Below are positions 1-5,179 of a stretch of DNA of 5,640 bases, piece by piece; position 1 is the first letter of the stretch, and each line of letters starts with the position of its first letter. Source of the stretch: Akkermansia muciniphila (GTDB lineage Bacteria; Verrucomicrobiota; Verrucomicrobiia; Verrucomicrobiales; Akkermansiaceae). The stretch spans positions 1 through 5,640 of the forward strand of contig CAMBTF010000131.1 in assembly GCA_945870545.1 (NCBI GenBank), given 5' to 3'. A program made the position numbers and the translations under genes. The notes beneath the pieces were generated by a model, which ran no database searches, was not told where the DNA came from, and saw only the letters and a program-made list of their open reading frames with translations.

Positions 1-398
1 TCGCAGCGGGACAAGCAGCGTCGGGTGAGTTCGGGCAACGCCTCCTGTAAATTCGACAAGATGGTCGAGGGCGCGACGAGTTGCCAGCCGGGATAGCCGG
101 CAACGGATATGATTTCGTCGATCTTGGCGGCGACACGATGCAGTGCCTCGGATTCGAGATGATCTTCGAGTTCGTATTCCTCGCCATAGGACATGCCGGC
201 TCCTTGCGCGGAAGCCCCCCCCTGACGGAAGCGCCCCGCCTGGTCGGTGACGGCCTGGTGAACGGAGACCGGGCGCATCTCGACCGGGCTGCCGGGCGCT
301 TCAAGCAGGTGGGACTGGTCGAGCGGATCGTCACCGCTTTCCTTGAAGACCAGGAACCGGACTCTTCCCAAATTGGCGAGAACTAGGATTTTTTGCAT
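1..398 (-). CDS. Host attachment / bacterial eRF1-like (baeRF) family protein, C-terminus cut off by window edge
   Basis: An open minus-strand frame runs from ATG at 398 off the left edge and gives 132 residues. It opens with a beta-strand ILVLANLGRVRFLVF, matching the usual 'VVADGARARFL' start of the family. Next come VTDQAGRF (about residues 46-53, in place of TDRPGR), the acidic helix EEYELEDHLESEALHRVAAKI (about 72-92, the position of the family's ...FAxxLAxxL helix), and WQLVAPSTILSNLQEALPEL (about 104-123), matching 'LVLVAPPxxLGxLRxxL'. Only the final segment, expected to hold a KDLT-like motif, is missing. The family name comes from an old attachment phenotype. The fold is related to eRF1 domain 2, so a ribosome-linked role is more plausible, but function is unproven. 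A second in-frame ATG at 419 would add MSKPPKP; neither start has a good ribosome binding site. The gene contains a run of eight G. It lies 262 bases downstream of the preceding gene, probably with its own promoter. Confidence 0.83.
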   Translation of the reverse strand, partial: MQKILVLANLGRVRFLVFKESGDDPLDQSHLLEAPGSPVEMRPVSVHQAVTDQAGRFRQGGASAQGAGMSYGEEYELEDHLESEALHRVAAKIDEIISVAGYPGWQLVAPSTILSNLQEALPELTRRCLSRC

Positions 399-635
399 AG
401 GTTTTGGGGGTTTTGACATTACCAAGCTGCAACCTATAAGAGTGCACGTCAAGCGGCGAGGCGCTGTCCGGCAGAGGGTGCCTAGCAAAGGGCAATTCAC
501 GCGCATCGGGCGGTTGGGTGGCATCCCGACTTCCATCCTGCGTTCGACCGACGGGAAATCCCATTTGGCGGGAGATTGCACAGAGGGGCATCGCGATCTT
601 CATCCACTATGTCTTCCTCGGGTTTTGTTTGGCAT

Positions 636-658
636 GGCGGATGCAATCCGCCGCCACG
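636..658 (-). repeat. REP-like element A: CGTGGC head plus 7-3-7 hairpin, just after a stop codon
   Basis: Read on the minus strand, the head CGTGGC (658-653) is followed directly by GGCGGAT-TGC-ATCCGCC (652-636), a perfect 7-bp stem with a 3-base loop. It begins two bases after the stop codon of the 661-1767 gene. No T-run follows, so it is not a canonical intrinsic terminator, though the hairpin could still protect the mRNA 3' end or slow the polymerase. The head and TGC loop are identical to those of the element at 1880-1902, while the stem sequence is different but still fully paired. That pattern points to a structured repeat family rather than a chance palindrome. Confidence 0.7.
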
Positions 659-660
659 GC

Positions 661-1767
661 TCACGCGTGCTTCGCGTGCCACTCGTGGTAAACCTTCGGG
701 GAAATCTCTGAGGGCTTGATTTCGGAACGGCCGCCCCAGAAGACATTGGTGTAGGAGATGGGGATACCGATGGATCCGAGATGCTTGTCGATGGCGGCCT
801 TGTGGGCGAGGACGCGGTCTTTCTCGGTGCCGTGGACGACGCCCATGATGTTCACATCGCCGAACTGCGGGCCGCCTTCGCGCCAGTAGCAGTGGGTCAT
901 GCAGAAATGGCGGCCGACCTCGCCGCCGGCCTCGATCTCGCGACCTTTCGGGATGGCCCAGTGGAAAAGGCCGTTGAAGCGGGTGACGCGCTCGCCGGTT
1001 TCGGCGGAGGGTTTCACGTGTTCGAGAAAAGTGGAGAATCGGCCGATGACTTTTTTCGCGTTGAGTGTTTCGGCGACCTCGCAGAAGCGGTCGAGCGAAA
1101 CACCAGCCTGTGCGGCGCGTTTTTTCCACGGGTTTTCGCAGATCTCATCGAGCGTGAGTTCCTCTTTGAGAATGAGCAGGATGTCCCATTCCTCTTCGCT
1201 GAGATCGGCGGGGACGGTGGTCATCATCACGGCGGGTTCGTCGGATTTCTCGCCGGGTTCCATGGTTTTGCGGCGCACGTGGCCGACGCCGAGGGCGAAA
1301 ACCCCGTTGGCGGGCATGAGCAGGTATTCGGTCGCTCCGGTGAGTTGCAGGAGCTTGGTGGCGTGGAAATCGAGGGACTCGCCGACGGGGACTTTGAGGG
1401 TTGTCCAGAGCCGGTAACCGGATCCGGAGACTTCGGTATCAGTGGAGCGGATCACCACGTGGCCGGAAAAGGGGTCTTCTTTTGCCATGAACTCGAAGGC
1501 GTCGTTGAGTTTCTCTTCCGGCACTTTCCATGCGACCAGCGCGCCGTGGGCGAGTTTCGTGGCGAGCATGGTCTGGCGCACGCGGCGGATGATTCCCGCC
1601 TCCTGCATCGCGCGGATGCGTTCGATCACTGTTTCGAGAGGGACACCGGATTTATCGGCGATGACCTGGAACGGATGGCGCTGGAAACCGGATACGAGGT
1701 CTTCGGAAATGGCGAGGATCTTCGCGTTGATGGGATCGGAGATGGAGGAGGGGATAGATGAGGTCAT
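661..1767 (-). CDS. Fused two-module AsnC/Lrp-like protein, probable siroheme decarboxylase (AhbA/AhbB or NirD/L type)
   Basis: The 368-residue protein has two tandem modules, each a winged-helix HTH followed by an AsnC-type alpha/beta domain. Module 1 has its HTH at about 14-63 (ending AMQEAGIIRRV) and its sensor domain at about 64-160, including GYRLWTTLKVP. Module 2 has its HTH at about 189-243 and its domain at about 245-350, including THCYWRE (291-297) and IMGVVHG (307-313). The H-x-Y-x-R strand followed by a hydrophobic-HG strand is the signature of siroheme decarboxylase subunits, which remove two acetate carboxyls from siroheme to give didecarboxysiroheme in alternative heme or heme d1 synthesis. 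AhbA and AhbB are usually separate proteins of about 150-180 residues, so this fits a natural fusion. Automatic annotation would probably call it an Lrp regulator. The ATG at 1767 was chosen because the HTH begins soon after; the frame stays open to 2001, but that extension overlaps cca and is not domain-like. No other heme gene is visible. The substrate is inferred. Confidence 0.75.
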   Translation of the reverse strand: MTSSIPSSISDPINAKILAISEDLVSGFQRHPFQVIADKSGVPLETVIERIRAMQEAGIIRRVRQTMLATKLAHGALVAWKVPEEKLNDAFEFMAKEDPFSGHVVIRSTDTEVSGSGYRLWTTLKVPVGESLDFHATKLLQLTGATEYLLMPANGVFALGVGHVRRKTMEPGEKSDEPAVMMTTVPADLSEEEWDILLILKEELTLDEICENPWKKRAAQAGVSLDRFCEVAETLNAKKVIGRFSTFLEHVKPSAETGERVTRFNGLFHWAIPKGREIEAGGEVGRHFCMTHCYWREGGPQFGDVNIMGVVHGTEKDRVLAHKAAIDKHLGSIGIPISYTNVFWGGRSEIKPSEISPKVYHEWHAKHA

Positions 1768-1821
1768 CGGGGCGATAGTTGAACATCGATCATCGAACGT
1801 CCAACATGGAACATCGGATGG
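1765..1821. repeat. CATCG/GAACATC-rich degenerate repeat patch upstream of the siroheme-decarboxylase-like gene
   Basis: Immediately upstream of the minus-strand start at 1767, the plus strand repeats closely related words. CATCG occurs at 1765, 1784, 1791 and 1812, and GAACATCG occurs at 1781-1788 and 1809-1816, a direct repeat offset by 28 bases. CGATCATCG (1787-1795) is a near-palindrome. It could be a cis-regulatory site in the leader of the 661-1767 gene or a decayed dispersed repeat; the sequence alone does not decide. Confidence 0.4.
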
Positions 1822-1853
1822 GGAAAATTTCGTAGGAGTTGCGGAAGGTTGCT

Positions 1854-1902
1854 GGGGACAGAATGTCCCCGCGACGGATTGGGACTGCAAGTCCCAGCCA
1901 CG
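1854..1902 (-). repeat. REP-like tandem pair (elements C and B) just after the cca stop codon
   Basis: On the minus strand, element C is the head CGTGGC (1902-1897) followed by TGGGACT-TGC-AGTCCCA (1896-1880). After the three bases ATC comes element B: the head CGTCGC (1876-1871) followed by GGGGACA-TTC-TGTCCCC (1870-1854). Both hairpins have perfect 7-bp stems and 3-base loops, and the unit repeats every 26 bases in the same direction. Element C starts eight bases after the cca stop codon. An alternative pairing exists between GCTGGG (1851-1856) and CCCAGC (1893-1898), which would enclose both hairpins. No T-run follows on the minus strand, so a REP or mRNA 3'-end role is more likely than a simple intrinsic terminator. 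Confidence 0.75.
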
Positions 1903-1909
1903 ATTTTTC

Positions 1910-3220
1910 TCAACGCAGGAGCGTTTCCAGATACTCCAGGGCTTCCTCGCGGGTGGTGAGGCGGTTTTCGAGCTGCTCGGTCTGGATTTTCTCGAGGACA
2001 TCCTTGAAGCGCGGGCCGGGCTTGAGGCCGCGGGCGATGAGGTCTTTGCCGGTGACGAGCGGGGGCGGGATGAGGGGTTCGTGTGAGAATTCCTCGGCCT
2101 TTTCGTTGAGGAAATCGTAGTTGTCGGTGAAACCGTTCGAGGAGGCGCAGTCCACGCGGTGGAGTTCCATTTCCTCGGGAAATGTCGGTTCCGACATGAA
2201 TCGCTTGAGCTTTGCTTTCCGCATCTGCTGCACGTTCATGAACTGCATGTGGCGTGAAACCATGTGCGCGGCATTGCGGATTACGGCGTTCGGGTAACGC
2301 AGGCGGGTGAGGATTTCGGTGGCCATATCCGCTCCTAGGGAGTCGTGACCATTGAAACGGATGCGCCCGTCGGGATCGATGGTGCGGGTGGGTGGCTTGG
2401 CGATGTCGTGGAGCAGAGTGGCGAGACAGAGCTCCAGCGGCGCATCGGGTGCGAGCATTTCCAGCATGATGCAGGTGTGGGTGTAAACGTCGCCTTCGGG
2501 ATGCCATTCCGGTGGCTGGTCACAACCGATCAGGGGCAGGACTTCGGGGAGGAAATGGTCGATCAGGCACGAATCGACCAGCAGCTCAAGTCCGCGGCGG
2601 CGGTTCGGGGAGACGATGATTTTCGAAAACTCGTCGCGGATGCGTTCAGGGGAGATTTTGTCGAGGAGATGGCCGTTTTCATGGATCGCGGCGAAAGTTT
2701 TTGGCTCGATAGGGAAGCCGAGGGTGGTGGAAAAACGGACGGCGCGAAGCAAACGGAGTGCGTCTTCCTGAAACCGGTGCGAGGGTGTGCCGATCGCGCG
2801 TATGATCTTTGACTCTAGGTCGCGGACACCTTCCACGTGATCGATTACCCCGCCGGTTTCGGGGTCTTCGAAAAGCCCGTTGATCGTGAAATCGCGGCGG
2901 TGGGCGTCCTCCTCCGGGGTGGAGAAAGTGACGGAATCCGGCCTGCGTCCGTCGCCGTATGATCCGTCCGTGCGAAAAGTGGCGATCTCGATGTGGTGGC
3001 CTTCGTGTTTCGCGATGACTACGCCGAAGTGCGCTCCGACCTCGTTGGAGCCAGGGAAAAGGCGGAGAACCTCGGACGGGGTGGCGGAGGTGGCGATGTC
3101 GTAGTCCTTCGGTTCAAGCCCGAGGAGTTTGTCGCGCACACAGCCGCCGGCGAAACAGGCTGTGTGGCCGGCGTTCTTGAGCTGGATCGCAAGGTTCGTG
3201 GCGGCGGCGCGGGTGGTCAT
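1910..3220 (-). CDS. cca: CCA-adding tRNA nucleotidyltransferase (class II) with HD domain
   Basis: The 436-residue cytoplasmic enzyme adds or repairs the 3'-terminal CCA of tRNA from CTP and ATP without a nucleic acid template. The N-terminal class II polymerase-beta fold shows GGCVRD (25-30), the metal-binding DYD (39-41, Asp39 and Asp41), RRDFTINGL (108-116), and EDALR (152-156), the nucleotide-recognition EDxxR motif. ISPERIRDEF (189-198) follows in the neck helices. An HD-type phosphohydrolase domain lies at about 245-330, with YTHT (246-249), LLHDIAKP (269-276) and GHD (291-293), and the C-terminal helices end in EALEYLETLLR. The segment between the DYD and RRD motifs looks full length, so a CC-only enzyme is less likely; separate A-adding activity cannot be excluded. 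ATG 3220 gives the usual N-terminal helix before GGCVRD; the upstream GCGGAA is a weak ribosome binding site. It lies 61 bases after rlpA on the same strand, so co-transcription is possible. Confidence 0.96.
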   Translation of the reverse strand: MTTRAAATNLAIQLKNAGHTACFAGGCVRDKLLGLEPKDYDIATSATPSEVLRLFPGSNEVGAHFGVVIAKHEGHHIEIATFRTDGSYGDGRRPDSVTFSTPEEDAHRRDFTINGLFEDPETGGVIDHVEGVRDLESKIIRAIGTPSHRFQEDALRLLRAVRFSTTLGFPIEPKTFAAIHENGHLLDKISPERIRDEFSKIIVSPNRRRGLELLVDSCLIDHFLPEVLPLIGCDQPPEWHPEGDVYTHTCIMLEMLAPDAPLELCLATLLHDIAKPPTRTIDPDGRIRFNGHDSLGADMATEILTRLRYPNAVIRNAAHMVSRHMQFMNVQQMRKAKLKRFMSEPTFPEEMELHRVDCASSNGFTDNYDFLNEKAEEFSHEPLIPPPLVTGKDLIARGLKPGPRFKDVLEKIQTEQLENRLTTREEALEYLETLLR

Positions 3221-3250
3221 GTTCCGCGTGGAGAGTCCGTGGGAGCGGTC

Positions 3251-3265
3251 GCCTTGTCAAAAGGC
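3251..3265 (-). other. Small palindrome between rlpA and cca containing TTGACA
   Basis: On the minus strand GCCTT-TTGAC-AAGGC can form a 5-bp stem with a 5-base loop. TTGACA (3260-3255) within it matches a sigma-70 -35 hexamer exactly. The sequence 17 bases further on (GACTCT) is a poor -10 hexamer, and no T-run follows the hairpin, so neither a promoter nor a terminator call is secure. It is recorded because it is the only structure in the 61-base rlpA-cca gap. Confidence 0.25.
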
Positions 3266-3281
3266 AAACCGCATCGGCTTC

Positions 3282-3737
3282 TCAATCCTTGTCCTTATCC
3301 TTGCCGTCGTCGATCTTGGATAGCACCTCGACCTTTACCGGAGCGATTCCACGCTGCACGAAGCCGAGTTTCTCGGCGGTGCCGATGGTCACATCGATTA
3401 CCCTTCCCTTGATGAAGGGGCCGCGGTCGTTGATCGTGACAATCTCGGATTTCTCGTTGGCAAGATTGGTGACGCGAACCTTGGTGCCCATAGGAAGAGT
3501 CTTATGGGCAGCGGTTGGGGCGTTGTTGCAAAGGCGCTGGCCGCTGGCGGTTCTGGTGCCGTAGTTCGTTTTGATCGAATACCAAGAAGCTTTGCCCTGT
3601 TCGGTGGCTTTCACCTGATAACCGGCCTCCCGAAGCTCGCAAAGTGCGACGGAGTTCGGCTCGCTGGTGCTTGCGCAGCTTGGGACGATGGCTAGGAAGG
3701 CCAAGCCTAACATCGCGGTTTTCAGGTTCCGTATCAT
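3282..3737 (-). CDS. rlpA: RlpA-like septal-ring lipoprotein (double-psi beta-barrel), short form without SPOR domain
   Basis: The 151-residue precursor begins MIRNLKTAMLGLAFLAIVPSC, a signal peptide with a lipobox-like VPSC that lipidates Cys21; Pro at the -2 position is atypical. The double-psi beta-barrel spans about 47-139: GKASWY (48-53), TASG (63-66), TAAHKTLPMGTKVRV (75-89), INDRGPF (102-108) and GRVIDVT (111-117). RlpA proteins are outer-membrane lipoproteins, some of which act as lytic transglycosylases cleaving stem-peptide-free glycan at the septum. His78 and Asp104 match the family's catalytic His and Asp, but Gln67 sits where catalytic Glu is expected, eleven residues before the His. 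There is no C-terminal SPOR domain, only a KDKDKD tail. Cys33 and Cys70 could form a disulfide. ATG 3737 was chosen because it starts the signal peptide and is preceded by GAGAG (3746-3742); an earlier in-frame ATG at 3857 adds non-signal sequence. Confidence 0.92.
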   Translation of the reverse strand: MIRNLKTAMLGLAFLAIVPSCASTSEPNSVALCELREAGYQVKATEQGKASWYSIKTNYGTRTASGQRLCNNAPTAAHKTLPMGTKVRVTNLANEKSEIVTINDRGPFIKGRVIDVTIGTAEKLGFVQRGIAPVKVEVLSKIDDGKDKDKD

Positions 3738-3830
3738 ATTTCTCTCACGTTGGGTTTCGTTTTGGAAGAGCCGCAATAATGTGATTTTATGTGTATGGCA
3801 AAGAAAAATTTCTAGCCGGCATCTGACCCA
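3738..3830 (-). promoter_or_regulatory. Probable rlpA promoter/leader region (AT-rich)
   Basis: This is one of the most AT-rich stretches of the window and lies directly upstream of the rlpA start on its strand. It holds a possible -35 TTGCCA followed 17 bases later by TATTGC, plus the nearby ACATAAAAT, and ends in the GAGAG ribosome binding site four bases before the ATG. The hexamer matches are modest, so the exact start site is uncertain. The 169-base gap to moxR supports independent transcription of rlpA. Confidence 0.35.
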
Positions 3831-3906
3831 TGGGGACCGTTCTACCATCACCCTCATCGCCGAATGTAGAACCCTTGCCCGCTGGATATCCGCGGATGTG
3901 TCCCGG

Positions 3907-4842
3907 TCAGACCGGCGCCGGGACTTTCGCGACGAGATCTCTCACGATCTGGCGGGCATCCATGCCGGAGTATTTGGATTCTGGGAGGAGCACGAGGCGG
4001 TGCGCGATGACGTCTTCGGCGACGGATTGGATCACCTCCGGCACGACGAACTCGCGGCCTTCGAACAGCGAGATGACCTGCGATACTTTCATCAAGGCAA
4101 GCGATGCGCGGGGGCTGGCGGCGAGCTGGATCTCGGGTAGGCCGCGTGTCGCCGCGACGAGGGAGACGGCGTAGTGCCGCAGCTCGTCGCTGAAACGAAT
4201 CTGGCGGGACGCGGCGGAAATCTGCATCACCTGCTCGCGAGTCAGGACCGGTTGCATGGCATCGACCGGATGGCTTTCGCGCTGGTCGGCGAGGATCATC
4301 GCCTCGTCCGCTGCGCTCACGTAGCCGAGCTTGCACTGCATCGCGAAGCGATCCATCTGCGCCTCGGGCAGGGGATACGTGCCGCGGAACTCGACCGGAT
4401 TCTGCGTGGCGATCACGAAGAAGATCCCATCGAGATCGTAGCGGTTTCCCTCTACGGTCACCTGCCGCTCGCCCATCGCTTCTAACAGGGCGCTCTGGGT
4501 GCGCGGCGAGGCGCGGTTGATCTCATCCGCCAGCAGGATGTCGGTGAAGACCGGGCCGTGGTGGAAACGGAACTCCTGCGTCCGTGGATCGAGCACCGAG
4601 ACGCCGAGGATATCCGAGGGTAGCAGATCCGGCGTGAACTGCACCCGCTTGAACTCCGCTCCGCCTACCGATTTCGCAATGGCCTTTGCCAGTGTCGTTT
4701 TTCCGGTGCCGGGGAAATCCTCCAGTAGCACATGCCCGCCAGAAAACAGGCACGCAAGAACCCGGCGCACCGTGCCTTCCTGCCCGCGCACCACCGCATT
4801 GACCGCCTGCTCCAGCCGATTCGCCCATTCCGTTTCTATCAT
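3907..4842 (-). CDS. moxR: MoxR-family AAA+ ATPase
   Basis: The 311-residue cytoplasmic ATPase belongs to the MoxR branch of AAA+ proteins, which generally act as chaperones maturing partner complexes, often with VWA-domain proteins. Visible motifs are the N-terminal RGQE (19-22), Walker A in [14 protein letters not shown] (39-52), the MoxR hallmark [13 protein letters not shown] (68-80), Walker [10 protein letters not shown] (102-110), [12 protein letters not shown] (112-123), sensor 1 FFVIATQNP (141-149), [10 protein letters not shown] (157-166) and sensor 2 region ASPRASLAL (242-250). Length and motif order are normal, so it should be active. The ATG at 4842 is preceded by GCGGAAC as a weak ribosome binding site and starts the usual N-terminal helix. 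MoxR genes are usually followed by DUF58, transglutaminase or VWA genes; here the next gene is rlpA after 169 bases, so no partner is encoded next to it in this window. The GYF_2 gene lies divergently upstream. Confidence 0.95.
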   Translation of the reverse strand: MIETEWANRLEQAVNAVVRGQEGTVRRVLACLFSGGHVLLEDFPGTGKTTLAKAIAKSVGGAEFKRVQFTPDLLPSDILGVSVLDPRTQEFRFHHGPVFTDILLADEINRASPRTQSALLEAMGERQVTVEGNRYDLDGIFFVIATQNPVEFRGTYPLPEAQMDRFAMQCKLGYVSAADEAMILADQRESHPVDAMQPVLTREQVMQISAASRQIRFSDELRHYAVSLVAATRGLPEIQLAASPRASLALMKVSQVISLFEGREFVVPEVIQSVAEDVIAHRLVLLPESKYSGMDARQIVRDLVAKVPAPV

Positions 4843-4915
4843 GTCGTTCCGCCCATAGTCGCCACCGATGTGCCGGTTTCAATGCGGAAAAGAAATCTTG
4901 TTCACCAAAATCGAC

Positions 4916-5027
4916 TGGGAACGCGGGTTTGAAACCCGCAAGCGCATGATGGGAGAAAGAAGCCGACCTTCGAGGCTGAACACTTTCGCTTATTCATGGG
5001 CATGCGGGTTTCAAACCCGCGTTCCCA
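4916..5027. repeat. Perfect 25-base inverted repeat with nested 7-3-7 palindromes (BIME-like)
   Basis: The left arm (4916-4940) and right arm (5003-5027) are exact reverse complements over 25 bases, separated by 62 bases. Allowing two mismatches, pairing extends inward to 4949 and 4994. Each arm contains its own palindrome, GCGGGTT-TGA-AACCCGC at 4923-4939 and GCGGGTT-TCA-AACCCGC at 5004-5020, flanked on the outer side by TGGGAAC. The pair can therefore fold either as two small hairpins or as one long stem. This is the layout of paired REP elements (BIMEs). It lies between two divergent starts, 73 bases from moxR and 152 bases from the GYF_2 gene, so it is not a terminator for either. Confidence 0.85.
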
Positions 5028-5117
5028 TCTTTGGGATCAGTTCCCGCTAAATCACATTAGAGACCGGGCAGTCTTCGGTTTGCTCGCAAGGGGGATGGTG
5101 GGGTGAACGCAACCCGC

Positions 5118-5146
5118 TTGAGCCTTACCCCGTTTACCGCTATTGA
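5118..5146 (+). promoter_or_regulatory. Weak promoter candidate for the GYF_2/CD225 gene
   Basis: TTGAGC (5118-5123) and TATTGA (5141-5146) are separated by 17 bases, with partial matches to sigma-70 -35 and -10 hexamers (4 of 6 and 3 of 6). The position, 34 bases before the start codon, is suitable, but the match is weak. Confidence 0.22.
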
Positions 5147-5179
5147 CGATCCCCGGCGCAGCGGGAAATACTTCCGTTG

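Larger units (their letters stand above)
4843..5179. other. 337-base divergent intergenic region between moxR and the GYF_2/CD225 gene
   Basis: No credible gene lies here. The region must carry the promoters of both flanking genes and holds a long inverted repeat in its centre (4916-5027). On the moxR side the minus strand has TTGAAA followed 16 bases later by GACTAT, close to the start codon, a weak promoter candidate. A short TCCCA/TGGGA hairpin (5023-5036) abuts the right repeat arm. Confidence 0.6.

Noticed and set aside
399..506. Further upstream in-frame ATG at 506 for the host-attachment-like gene
   Set aside because: The added residues do not resemble the family, which begins at or very near the first beta-strand; only 398 or 419 is plausible.
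781..1761. A 326-codon open frame on the plus strand opposite the siroheme-decarboxylase-like gene
   Set aside because: The translation is rich in Gly, Phe, Asp and Val without recognisable motifs and mirrors the codons of the convincing two-module protein on the other strand; it is an antisense shadow of GC-rich codon use.
1854..1902. CRISPR-like reading of the tandem repeats
   Set aside because: There are only two units, a three-base spacer, differing stem sequences and no cas gene.
1880..1908. Possible intrinsic terminator on the plus strand (hairpin 1880-1896 followed by TTTTT at 1904-1908)
   Set aside because: Seven bases separate stem and T-run, no plus-strand gene precedes it, and the A-run it represents on the coding strand lies before the hairpin. 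The REP-like reading explains the site better.
1768..2001. Upstream in-frame extension of the siroheme-decarboxylase-like gene to an ATG at 2001
   Set aside because: It would overlap the last 92 bases of cca, run through the tandem hairpins and add low-complexity residues with no domain. The ATG at 1767 lies just before the first HTH.
2345..2812. Plus-strand open frame of 155 codons inside cca
   Set aside because: It lies wholly antisense to the conserved body and HD domain of the nucleotidyltransferase and shows no motif of its own.
3738..3857. Upstream in-frame start for the RlpA-like gene at 3857
   Set aside because: It would bury the signal peptide 40 residues inside the protein and translate the AT-rich promoter-like region; ATG 3737 has a signal peptide and a ribosome binding site.
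3903..3915. CCGGTC-A-GACCGG palindrome over the moxR stop codon as a terminator
   Set aside because: The stem is short with almost no loop, overlaps the stop codon and has no T-run after it.
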